From positions 4,777,296 to 4,841,295 of the forward strand of contig NOKP01000001.1 in assembly GCA_002682825.1 (NCBI GenBank): a stretch of 64,000 nucleotides of DNA. Direction: 5' to 3'. The position numbers were made by a program, and so were the translations under genes. The first letter of the stretch is position 1. Every line of letters begins with the position of its first letter. Below, one piece after another: positions 36,589 through 47,867 of the stretch. The notes beneath the pieces were generated by a model. The model saw only the letters and a list, made by a program, of their open reading frames with translations. It was not told the origin of the DNA and made no database searches. The stretch is from Neonectria sp. B-13 (taxonomy: Eukaryota; Ascomycota; Sordariomycetes; Hypocreales; Nectriaceae).

Positions 36589-39500
36589 ATGGCGATATCT
36601 GCTCTTCCACCGTCTACAGCCCGCCTCCTAGGCTCCTCTATCGTCATCACCGACCCAGTCTCCCTCGTCAAGGAACTAATCGACAACGGCATCGATGCTG
36701 GGGCAACTTCAATTGAGGTCAGCATCTCTCCGAATACTGTCGACAAAATCCAGGTCCGAGACAACGGAAGAGGCATCCAGGTCGACGACTTCGACTTGCT
36801 TGGTCGCCGGGCACACACGAGCAAACTTCGAAACTTCGAAGAGTTGAAGACGAAAGGCGGCCAGACTCTAGGCTTCCGCGGGGAGGCACTTGCTAGTGCT
36901 AATTCCATGGCCATTGTTAAAGTCACAACCAAAACCGCCCGAGATCCAGTGGCGTCGTTGCTCTTGTTAAGGTTCGGTGATGGTGGCGTTGAGAAGAAGC
37001 ACCCGGTGGCTGCGCCCATTGGAACGACGGTTCAAGCGTCGAAGCTTTTTGACAATGTTCCTGTCCGAAAGCAGATGGCACTAAAGGTGAGCCGCAAAAC
37101 GTTGTTGAACGTCGAACGGCTGTTAGAGACATATGCGTTGGTTCTTCCGCGAGTCAGGCTCTCGCTCAAAGTACCTGGCGATCCTCAGCAAACATGGTCT
37201 TACTCTCCATCTTCTTCACCAAACACTCGCGAAGCTGTGACACAAATATTTGGCCGTTCTCTCAGTGCTCAATGTGTTGAAGTTACCGCATCTTTGAGCA
37301 CTTCTAGAGGGGCAACATGGGGAACATTGACCGCCTTTCTCCCAAGACCCAACGGCCAGTTGGGGGCAATCAAAGACAAGAGACAATTCATCTCTGTCGA
37401 CTCCCGTCCAATTCTGTCTTCACGGGGAACTGGGAAAAAGATTGTGACCATGTTCAAGAGAGAGATTACCGTTGCATTGGGTTCTGGCGATCTGTCAAGA
37501 TCATTATCTAATCCTTTCATGCGACTGGACATCAACTGTGAACTCGGATCTTACGACCCCAACGTGTCTCCATTGAAGGACGAAGTAATGTTCAAGGATG
37601 AGCAAGGACTGTTAGACTGCTTCCAGGCTCTGTGTGATCGAGTCTATAAGTCAGGTGGCTCTTCTCTCAGCCCAAGGCGAAGTCGATCTGGTTCAGAGCC
37701 CCATGGCAGCAACTCAAACACTGGTAGCCCGTCCTCGGGTAGCCAGCTACGTGTGCCGGATAGGAGTTCGCAACTCGGCTCTGGCTCCAAAGTGACTCCA
37801 ATCGATGTGGACACCCTCGAAGACATTGATGATTTCCCTATTAACGACTTGGAACTCTTTGAGCTTGAGGCCTTCGATGATGTCGAGCTTGAAAACGTCA
37901 TTGGTACGAGCGGCAATACTTCCCAGGGTGTTTTGGAATTTAGAAGTCAACCCGCACCTTCATGCACGCAAGCCAACACAGAGGCATCAGACGCAGCCGG
38001 CAGTCTAGAAACAGTTCCGGCAATGATGCGGACGGTTACCACGGTCAACCTTGCTCGCAAAAAAAGCAACAACAGCGACGAAGGTAGCATGCTTGGATTG
38101 GTCCCTGTTCAGGTTGCACCACGTCGGGAAACTTCCCCTACACCCAATCAGACCCGATCTCGCCCCGACTACAACGACCCAGCCCCATTTCATCGTCTGG
38201 AGGACATTGGCCGATACTTCCAGCCGAAGAGGGATGAACCAATAGAGATTGCATCAGATGAAACTGCCACGTTAGGGAATCTGCACAGCCAGGAGGAGTC
38301 TAATATATGCGAGACTATGAGGCAACACGAGCTTGGACGCCAACCGTTGATGAAACTGACGGCTTCAATGTTGAACACCCTTCGAGGTGAGGAGGAAGGA
38401 GAACTAGCACAGCAGGGCACGATCGACTTCTCCAGCCCAGAGCCAGATATTCTTCTACCCCATAATGCGCCACGGGGGGATCTTATTGCTCCATTGACAA
38501 CAAGAGGACCTAGCGTCGCTGCCGGAGAGCTGGGGTTGGCACCAATTGACCGTCACAGAACGGCGCTGCTTTCCTCTAGGACGCCGCCTGGGTCAGTTGT
38601 TCGAGCACAACGAAGAGTTCACGCAGTCTCTGATATGTCTCCGGTCCTTGGTGGATTCACCGCGTTGCAGACACCACCGTCGTCTGATACCTTGCCACCT
38701 GAGCGAGTCTCTCGACCTTCGACACTAACCCGCAGGGGCGCCGGTTACACAGGAAACCAGATCGCACCCCGACGAGTGGAAAGACCGCCTAGAAACGCAA
38801 TTGAAGATGATGACCTTAGACAAACCAAACTTCCGTTCGGTGATGGCTCACCTGGACAATCGAACGGATGCTGTACGCAGGATCCACCAAGCGGAAGCTT
38901 AACACTTGGTGAAAGAAACCCAATGGTGTCTAGACTCGATGGTCTGAACCAGCATTTACAGGGCACAGCGAAGAGAAACAAGGGGCTTGGGCACCAGCAA
39001 GGCTAGGGTCCTTCGAGTCGAAGCAGCCCATCTCAAAACTCAGACCAAGTTGATGATTTCTTCCAAAGAGCTTCCCAGCACCCCGATATGTTACAACCTA
39101 ATGCTGGAGTCACGAGAGACCAAGGTGGGCAATGGTCACACATGTTTCAGGCATTTCTGATGAAGACACCCCCGCCGCCGGAAGAAAGTTCCCACCGAAT
39201 CACTCGGGATGAAACAGGAAAGCTTGGAAACAACTTGGATCGATCGCGAAGGGGGAACACCCCATTCCTCGGAGCTCGTCCCAACAAGCGGCGCCGAAGC
39301 CAGTCAAACAGTGAGGTGTCTACTAGAGAGGTTCAAGACCCTCGACGCTATTTGATGACTGGACGAAGCTTAAGGTCGCGAAGTGGGCGGCCAAGGAGAC
39401 TGAGTACAAAGATGCTACCCTTGGAGAAAACCCCAATTCATGAGGAAACACACCGGCTTTCATTGAGAGTTGGAGTTGGACTTGGTGGCTTGAGAGAATC

Positions 39501-39699
39501 AATCTGGGAATCCATGGCACTGGAAGAAGGTACCGAGACGAGGGACGATGATTCGCCGCTGCAGTTTAGAGGCATGGAAGAGGTCGCATTTGTTGAAAGC
39601 CGATTGAGAGAGGCGGTGAGGTCGTGGTTGGATGGGGAGGATGATATGGAGGTAGAATATACACTGCAATCTGGAGCGAAGGGCAAGTGGAAGGTATGA
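36589..39699 (+). CDS. mlh2: MutL homologue (Mlh2 / human PMS1 type) with one in-frame TAG
   Basis: One continuous frame from the ATG at 36589 to the TGA at 39697-39699, broken only by a TAG at 39004-39006. Conventional translation gives 805 aa. The full frame is 1036 codons plus the stop. The GHKL ATPase domain is complete: KELIDNGIDAGATSIEV, DNGRGI, RRAHTSKL, GFRGEALASANS and KLFDNVPVRKQ. The start ALPPSTARLLGSSIVI resembles human PMS1/yeast Mlh2 rather than Mlh1, Pms1 or Mlh3. The middle (about 360-900) is disordered. The segment after the TAG ends in an ordered block (PLEKTPIHEETHRLSLRV ... EEVAFVESRLREAVRSWLDG) that looks like the MutL dimerisation end. Without it, pairing with Mlh1 would be lost. 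No DQHAxxE endonuclease motif is seen, as expected for Mlh2. Options for the TAG: nonsense allele, assembly error, or A-to-I edited codon. Confidence 0.85.
38999..39013 (+). other. Hairpin with 7-nt loop around the internal TAG
   Basis: AAGG (38999-39002) pairs with CCTT (39010-39013) and closes a 7-nt loop, CTAGGGT. The adenosine of the TAG (39005) is the third loop base and follows U. This is the geometry of a tRNA anticodon arm with A at position 34. The stem is only 4 bp and does not extend. Confidence 0.6.
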
Positions 39700-40210
39700 G
39701 GGCATCAAATGTATTCTGTATGTCTCGTGAGAAGACGAAACAGTGTGCATTATGGTAGTTGACATGCTTGTCACCTTGCTAACAATTTAGGGAAGCCGAT
39801 CGAAAAGCAACGGCCCTTTGCAGGAGATTAGTTGTGCTACGAAAGCTTAGAAGTCTAGGTTGCTAGTGTGGTTGATGAGTTCAGTGTCCAAATTTGATTG
39901 CATCTCAAACAAGCTTGAAGCAGTTAGTGCTGAGATTGCCGGGAGCCGAGCAACACAGTGGCAGGGCGTCGGGCGTGGGGTGAAGGCTTGCGGAAACTGG
40001 AGGGCCAAACTTCCAAGGGTGGGAGAGCTGAAGACCGAGGAGCTGAGGGCCGGGGAGCTGCCTAGTGCGAGGTGCAGCAAGTGCTAAACTTGAAGCTCAC
40101 TAATGGCGGTTTGATGGTGGTCAACTCTGCTGTGTAATTTGGTCATGTGCGCACACGATTCTAATGTCGGTGAGGAGGTTTTGCACTGTACGAACTTAAA
40201 TAAAAACATT

Positions 40211-40222
40211 TTGCGTGCGTGC

Positions 40223-40256
<34 letters not shown>
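40211..40256. repeat. (GT)n microsatellite
   Basis: GCGTGCGTGCGTATG is followed by about 14 uninterrupted GT units. Confidence 0.9.
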
Positions 40257-40257
<1 letters not shown>

Positions 40258-42778
40258 AAGGGAAGCAGTGAGGGAGGTGGTGTTGAAGGTGTCGAGGTAA
40301 CGGGAGGATGGGATCCAGTGAGGCTATGCTTGGTGGCGAGGCGTCGACGATGTGTGGGGAGTGAGACAGGTGGGAAGGGGCCTAAATCGGGGGATTTGAT
40401 GACACAACGGGATGACGGATCGGAGTTGAGATGGTTCGGGTCGTGGTGAGTGAGGCCATGAGATGATGGCATCCGTATTCATGCACGACGGCGATGACGA
40501 TGAAGGAAGAGAATATGCCACGAAGCGAGCACTCGGGGGAACTGGATGGGTATTCATACTGCCATGCAAGCGAACACACGAAAGTCCCTCGAAAGCAATG
40601 CTCGTATATCCATCCCACTGTAAGACTTCGTATGAAGGTGGGATTTAAGGGGCGAAACAGCCCGTAATGCTGCAGGCGGGCGAATTGAGGCGAGTTGCGA
40701 GACGAGACGCAACGCGCGAGAGTGGGCACTTGGTCCTAGATACGCAGGTACGTACTCCGTACTGCATCATATGTACACGGCTTCGTCCTAACTTCTCGAG
40801 ACCACCTAACCGTGTGTGGTCACGGAATGTGGTGTGGGTTCTGGCGGGATGGGGTCTGTTCTGAAAATAGACGCGAGGCTCTGAAGCTAAGCCGGTTTGC
40901 AGAGGGAGGCAAGGAGGGACGAGATGCGCCGGCGAATAGGGAGTAGTGGCCGGCAACAATGTCTGGGGCGCCAAGCGAGAAAACGGCCCCTACACTGCTC
41001 GCTCGTTTTCACGATTTACGTGGGACGGTTGGGGAGGGCGGATGATGGCCTTCTTTTTCTCGTATCTGCTACTGCTACTGCTGCTGCTGCTGCGGCGCTC
41101 GCGGTGTCCGTGGCCGTGGGTCAGCCCGTTGGAGATTTTCGTTGGTGGACGGACGGGGGAACCATGGCCATGGGTAAGTAAGTAGGCAGACCGTATACGG
41201 CACGGTACCTGGGTAGGGTTAGGTACGGAGAGGAGGACATGGGGCGAGAAGGAAGAGGAGGACGAAACGGTGGGTGATTGTATTAATTACTGACTGTGGA
41301 AGCTCGTTTGATGGAAAACGGCCGGGGTTGGACTTTTATACTGCACATGCATGCCGCACAGCAGCCGTGCCGCCGTGGTACGGACGTACGTGGTCACGAT
41401 CAACACCAAACAGCAGGGAGAACAGGTGGATGGATACACGAAATTGGACGCGGATGGCAGATGGACGCGTCGATGACGACGATTCAGCAGTACAGTACGT
41501 ACGAGGAAGCGGAGCCGATGTTTGCTATGTGCTGTGTTCGTGCGTGTGACTCCATCCCGACCGCGTGTTGTGGCTGTGGCTGACGGCTCGCTACGTTGGA
41601 TGCCGAGTCTGACCCGCGGGAGCGCTGGGAGGATCGGGCTCCTTCCTCACTGCAGAGCGCGAGTTCCATGTTTATTTCGTGCTATCATCCGTAATCCGGA
41701 CAATGTGGAATCTTCCCAAGGAGAATAACGAAGGAATTGGCGATCGACCCGTAAGTGAGCAGAGAGGGCATAATGCCGCCCGTATTATGCTCCATGTTTA
41801 TCCAGGTACTCCGGGCGGGCCACAAAAAAGCACCCACGTCGCGCGCCATGACGTACAGACGTCAGGCAGTGTTAGTCCCGTCCCATCCTGGCCTTGAGAA
41901 CAAAGTACTTTCGTCCAACTTGTAATTACAGCCAGAAGTGGTGCATGCCTCTATTTGTACCTGGTAACTGTCGCAGCCTTTCGCAATTATCCAGAGACGA
42001 CGCCATCATCGGTCGAGTGCCAGCGTCGGACATTTTCCAAGCAGCATGTAATTATCCCTTACCTTAGCTACTACTTAAGTTAGTTCTTACGAGATGCATC
42101 CCGATCGGCAGGACCCTTGCAATGGATGATGAGGACTTGACAGGGAAGAGGGTCAACCTCTAAACAAACAAAACACAACAAAACGGAAAAAGATAGGTGA
42201 AAACACACACATTTCTTCCCTACCAGGACATGGGGGCATGGTCAGCACCAAGAAAATGGTCGCGTCGGTACCTTGGCTAGCGGCTGGGCGGCGCCCTTCA
42301 GCCACCGTCACAGGTAGCCCAGCTCCCCAGGCGCTGCAGGGTTTTTGGTACTATACCTAGCCTTGCTAGTACCTTCTGCGCCCGTGGAGCCATGGGCGCA
42401 GCTCGGCCACCGGCAGGGCCGCTAGTTTTACCCGGGCTTCGGAGTGCAGCAGCAGGATGGAGCCCAGTCGAGTCGGGTAGGACCCAGAGGTCCCTGAACG
42501 ACGCTGCGACAGGCGCTATCAGCGGGGGGAGTGGAGGGCGGCGCGCTCTAGACGTAGGCGGCTTCCAGCCTCTCAGGGCGGTGCAGATGGACGACACGGC
42601 ACCTGCGAATGGATGTAGCGACAGAGACGGCGACAGAGGCAACGACAGCTGGAAAGTCAGCCATGGAAGCCAAGCCCGGCCGGTGGGTATCCTTCCAGGG
42701 AACCTTGGCCAGATGCTCTGCTTACTTTCTTAGCCCGGCCGTCTTCTTTCCTTCCTTATCCAAGCCAAGGAAGCAAGG

Positions 42779-42865
42779 CACACGCACGCACCCACGCACG
42801 CACCCACTCACTCACTCACAGCGCACTCTCTTCTTTCCCACACCACCCACCCACCCACCCACTCC
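42779..42865. repeat. Simple repeats flanking the assembly gap
   Basis: ACGC, ACCC and CACT tetranucleotide runs on the C/A-rich strand, ending about 35 bp before the run of Ns. They probably caused the assembly break. Confidence 0.8.
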
Positions 42866-42901
42866 TCTCCAACGGCCAGGGTTTGATTTCGTATCTCAGA
42901 C

Positions 42902-43001
42902 NNNNNNNNNNNNNNNNNNNNNNNNNNNNNNNNNNNNNNNNNNNNNNNNNNNNNNNNNNNNNNNNNNNNNNNNNNNNNNNNNNNNNNNNNNNNNNNNNNN
43001 N
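42902..43001. other. Assembly gap (100 N)
   Basis: Exactly 100 undetermined bases, the conventional placeholder for a gap of unknown size. Sequence of the promoter region of the downstream gene is therefore missing. Confidence 0.98.
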
Positions 43002-43509
43002 GCCCCCCGAATCTATCCCGCCTCGACTCCCGATCCCAACCTAATACCGACGTCTCTCGCTTGCTGCGTTCCCTCCCGGCGGCTTTCCTCGCTCCAGCAA
43101 GATGCCCGCCGCCTAAATCATTCCGCCGATTCGCCTCCCTCAGCTCTCTCTCCCGTTCCCAGCCCTTGCAAGGCCCTCTGAACCTCTGCAGCTTCGCCTG
43201 AGCCTGAGCCAGGTCCAGCGCCCCATAACTTTTCTCCCGGCTCCGGGTCGGATTCGAAAGATGCGTCCCAGTGCCGGTGGTGCGCGCTCGCTTGACCACC
43301 GCCCCGATCCTCCACCCGACCGTCACCACTGTCGTCACCACCTCCCCCGGGATCACGACAACCACCTCCGTCAGAGCCAGCCGACAAGGCGACATGCCGC
43401 ACGCCTCCCGATTCCTCCAACGTCTGGCTCTATGCCCACGACACTCGCTACTGCCATGGATCCTTCCCTATCCTCCGTCCTAGCTCCCCAGCGCCGGCCA
43501 CTGAAAACC

Positions 43510-46500
43510 ATGGGGAAGACACCCTCTCACCAACGGCGATGGCGCCCTCAACTGTCCACAGTAACACGCTTGTCCACGAACCTCGTTCTAGTCGTTTTTC
43601 TCGCTGTCCTCGCCTTCTCCCCCGCCTACGCCGTCCGTGTCCCTGCCCTGAATTGCCTCGACGAGTCCTACCGTCGCAGTGCCAACCATCCTTTACAATG
43701 GGAATCATTGTACATCGATGCTGTGTTTGATACCAAGAATGACAGCCATAACCTTCACGTTATTGTCTGGGGCAATGTGACAGGGTCCCAAGACGGGGGC
43801 ACCCTCCCAGCCGCAGGAGACTCGTACTGGACTGACCCCAGCGAGAGCAACGGCAAAATCATCCAGAGCGCCAATTCTGGTGATGACGCCAGAGCTACGA
43901 CCCTTATCCGCAAGCTCAGCTTCTTGTCTTACGAGCCGTGGAACAGTAGTTTGGATTTCTGCGCCGATGGTTTAGGAAACGGTTACGCTTGCCCGTTGCC
44001 CCCCACCTTCAACAGTTCAAATATGTATGTGTTGACACCTCCCAGTTGTGAACCGCCAATTTGTGACGATTGGACGTGTATGGAAACGATAACTAATGGT
44101 TGGTTGACAATAGCACGTTTCCTGACGATTTGCCCTCGGTTAATATTTCTCACGACTTATTCTCATCTTACGCCTTCGCCTCCTTGGACGCCAACTTCCT
44201 CGTCATCTATGGTGACGCGGCCGCTACACATATTGGATGCGTCTCCGCAATCATCACTCCGGATATTGGGGATCTCGCTTGGCTGCTCAAGTTCCTGCCC
44301 CTCGTCATCCTGCTCTCCATGGGAGCTGCCATCATCTTTTCAGCCACTCTTAGCCCCTGGGGATCCGTCGATATTTTCCACTGGACCTCGAATTACGGCC
44401 GTGATGCGGATCTGCTGAGATTAGTGACCCCGGGCTTTGGCGACTGCCTGCAATACATCCAATTTGTCGCCTTGACCGGCGGGCTTACTCTTGACTACCC
44501 AGGCTTTTACCAACCCATTGTGAGCCAGATGGCTTGGTCGACCCTGATGTTCAACGAGAGCTTCGTCGCAGATGCCCCTTCTTGGCAGAGCGTCGTCGAT
44601 GGCATCTATGTCACGAATGCCACTTATGGACTGCAGGAAATCGGCCAGCTTGTCGGCATGGCCGAGAGCGAGGATGTTTGGGCTGGCATGATGATCTGGC
44701 TCTGTGTCTGTATCCTGAGCGTCACTGTCCTGGTGCAGGCTGGATTCGTCATCCAATGGCTCTACCGCAAGATTAGGAACACTCCCGAGGAAGACCTGCG
44801 CGCCAAGAACATCCCCTTCTCTGTGGGCAACGTCGTCCGCATCGTTTTCATGTTATTTTTGCTGCCCATTGTGGCCCTCTCGTGCTTCCAGCTCGTGGTC
44901 GCAAGCAGTTCCCCTGCTTTCACCGTCGCCTTGGCCGTCGTTACCCTCGTTTTTCTGATTGTATTCGCCTCATATCTTTTTTACCTCATCATCAAGACGC
45001 GACCCAAGTCCGTTCTCTACGATGATCTGCCAACCGTCCTCTTGTACGGTCCTTTGTACAACACATATTCCGACGAGGCCGCCGCTTATGCCCTTATCCC
45101 GGTTCTTCTGACCTTTATCCGGGGCGTCGCCATTGGCGCTGTTCAACCAAGTGGTATCGCGCAGGTGGTTCTTCTTGCTATCTGTGAGGTCATCCACATT
45201 CTCTCGATTCATGCCTTCCGTCCATTCCAATACGCAACGTCGATGAATTCGTACCATACGCTCTTTTGTGCGCTGCGACTTATCACCATCTTATTGATGG
45301 TTGCATTTTTGCCCTCGCTGGGCGTCACCGAGGGCGAGAAGGGGTGGATCGGTTATGTCATCTTGGCGATACACGGCGCCGTCCTGATATTCGCCTTCTT
45401 CCTCAACGCCCTTCAGACGATGGTCGAAGTTGTCGCGCGGATGCTGGGTGCGGGCGGAGACGACGCGAGGGGTCTTACTCGAGGAGGGTTATCTAAGATC
45501 TTTGGGATGCGACAGCTGTCACGTCGGGTTACACATCGTGAGGGGGGGCCGTCGCGAGCTAGCCAATTGTCGACGGCTGCCATGCTGGATATGGACGATA
45601 GTGGCAAGTCGGGATACGCCATGCCGAATGGGAGAGTACGGAGCGAGTCTGGTGCGAGCCTGGGTGGAATGCTTGCACATCACAGGCAGAGCTCGGCACT
45701 TGATAGCATCGACGCCTACTCTGGTATGCCACGAAATATGGACAGCGGTAGCTCGTACATGCCAGACACGCCCGGTGAGGCGAGCACATTTTCCTTCCTC
45801 CCTTCGCCCAACGCCGCACGTCACCATCCTTCGACATCCGTTACCGATGCCACAGACCCCTACTATCGGCCGCCGCGACGTCGCCGCGGAACGCTCAACG
45901 ATTCGATACACTCGGATAAACCGCCCGGTTCTGTCAACGCTGAGGGCAAAAGGCTCAGCGAGACTGGAGGCGGAACCCCTCTCGACCCTGCGGACATGGG
46001 CGCAGAAATATCCCGCGGTGCAACGCCAGCTCCGCCTCCGCCAGGCGCCAACTCTCAACTGAGCTTCCCCCCGAACCGCCCCGACTACGCAACCCGCGAG
46101 GTCGACTTTTACTACGGCGTTCGTGGACCGGCCTTGAACTCCGATGGCCCGGGTAGGAGACTGGGAACGGGCCCGGCTGATCCAACGGGACCAGTTGCCA
46201 CGGCGTCGGGATGGTTCCGGGGCATGTTTGGTGGCAAGACAAAGGAGAAGGGCAAGGGCTTCGAGGTTGTGAGAAGCGCGAGGGTCCCAGCATCTGTGAT
46301 GGCAAGAAACCGTGCTATGAACGGCGAGTCACCGCCCGAAGGCATCCCCGTGGCTATGGGTGTGCTGCGGAATGGCCCCATCGATTCGGACGATGACGAT
46401 GAGCCTCCGAGGCGCTCACCCAGGCATCATCAGGGCGATCTGCTTGATGACAATGGTGACCCTCAGGACTCTGAGCCTGAGAGCCCTGTGACGGAGCGGG

Positions 46501-47024
46501 CCCCTGGCATTTTCAGTAACGATGAAAGGTTCCCGCGGGAGCCAAGCAGGGCGTTGTCCAAGAAACCCCACAATGTTGCTCTCCGCCAGATGGCCGCCTC
46601 TATGGATCTCCCCGACATTCCGCGCAAGAGCTCCAAGCGGGCTTCTGGAAGCCACGAACAAAACGGTCGCGCGCCATCGTTGAACCTGACCATGCATGGA
46701 TCTAACCTCTCCTTCGACAACCATTTGATGAGGGACTCCGATTCTGCTAGCCAGCACTCCAGTCGACACCGGGCGACTTTGTCGGCATCATCACGGCTAC
46801 CATTCGAGCGTACAGCGTCCCAGAAGCGGCTTTCATCCAACATATCCTTCGAATTCCCTGGCGAGTTTACCCAGGTGGACCTCGAGAGCGGGGAGCGGCC
46901 TGCCAGCTTTGGCATGGTAGCACATCACGGCATTAGTAGAGTTGACCCTTTGCATCGCGAGGTTGACCTGCTGGGCAGCTCTGCCGAGTTGGTGGTGGAC
47001 GACCCTCCACGGCCCCATACATGA
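43510..47024 (+). CDS. TRP-like channel protein (ML-like domain; Pkd2/spray type)
   Basis: Two exons, 43510-44024 and 44114-47024, give 1141 aa. The 89-nt intron has GTATGT and ends in GACAATAG. The N-terminus has a signal peptide (LVLVVFLAVLAFSPAYA) and a lumenal ML-like domain with several N-glycosylation sites and paired Cys (residues ~45-210). About nine membrane segments follow, from LLKFLPLVILLSMGAAIIF to VILAIHGAVLIFAFFLNAL. The C-terminal ~530 residues are a disordered cytosolic tail rich in Ser/Pro/Arg. Relatives affect Ca2+ gradients, hyphal tip growth and cell-wall integrity. The 43510 ATG has a strong context (ACCATGG). In-frame ATGs at 43456 and 43432 are alternatives; all precede the same signal peptide. 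Channel activity is inferred. Confidence 0.88.
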
Positions 47025-47867
47025 GGCTATTTAATTGACACCAACCCATACGTGCTTTGTTTCAGCGCACTACACACACAGCCTATTTGGGAGACAAACC
47101 CAAGCCACTACCACCTACCGCTCGACTCGCCCGAAGTCGGTAGCAACATAATGTTTTCCTTTCATCTTCTAGGGTGCTACAATGTACACGATGTATAGAA
47201 TTGCTCACACACACACAAACACGCAGCCCCATGCGAGGCAAAAAAGGGCCCCCTTTGGTCAAGATCACGGCCGTCACTGAACTTCTGGGTCTTGGTTTTG
47301 GGAGATAGGATGGGTTTGGCGTTTTCCGGTTTAATGTTTTGTTTCTTTTGTCATGGGCGGGTTTAAGAATGTCCATACTAGCGTTGGCGTAACAAAAAGC
47401 TGGGCTATAGGGAAGGGATTTCGGAGGAAAGCAGGAAGACAAATGGAAAGCACAGCACAGCACAGCGCAGCGTAGCACAGCGATGGTTGGAATCATTTTC
47501 GTGGGAATTGGGCTCCCTTGCTGGATGTGCTTTGGGACGCGACTTGGGTTGGATGCTGTTCCCCCGAGGAGACAGGGGGATCATAGTTTTACGTTTGACA
47601 GATGTCAATGAGCGTCATAATGATATGCCTTGTAATCTTATATAACCTTGACTGGTGCTTCCATTCATCTATACGTCTCTATCTTTCGTGATGAAGATCA
47701 TGTGCTTCAACTGCTTACGAGGGTATCATAACCTGAAACCATATGCCAACGCGATGCCTGAGCTCGCCGAGCCATCTCTGCCGTACCGTCCTGGTCTATC
47801 TCATTGCACCCAAGCAAGCATGTCCCGCCGTTCCAGTAGTCGTTGGGGAACAGCATCCGGATTGTCC
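47025..47867. other. Convergent 3' spacer between the TRP-like gene and rex1
   Basis: An 843-bp interval. It includes a CACAG-type pentanucleotide run at 47451-47482 and a short CA run at 47208-47220. No coding content was recognised. Confidence 0.6.

Larger units (their letters stand above)
39700..43509. other. Intergenic region of about 3.8 kb with a microsatellite and an assembly gap
   Basis: No convincing gene lies between the MutL stop and the TRP-like gene. It contains a (GT)n microsatellite, GTAC-rich palindromic steps (40745-40760, 41376-41395), simple ACGC/ACCC/ACTC repeats just before the N run, and the C/T-rich leader of the downstream gene after it. Confidence 0.6.

Noticed and set aside
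38913..38965. A 53-nt intron (GTGAAA to TTACAG) just before the MutL TAG
   Set aside because: It has a weak donor and no branch point. Removing it shifts the frame into a TGA shortly downstream, whereas the unspliced frame stays open for 230 codons.
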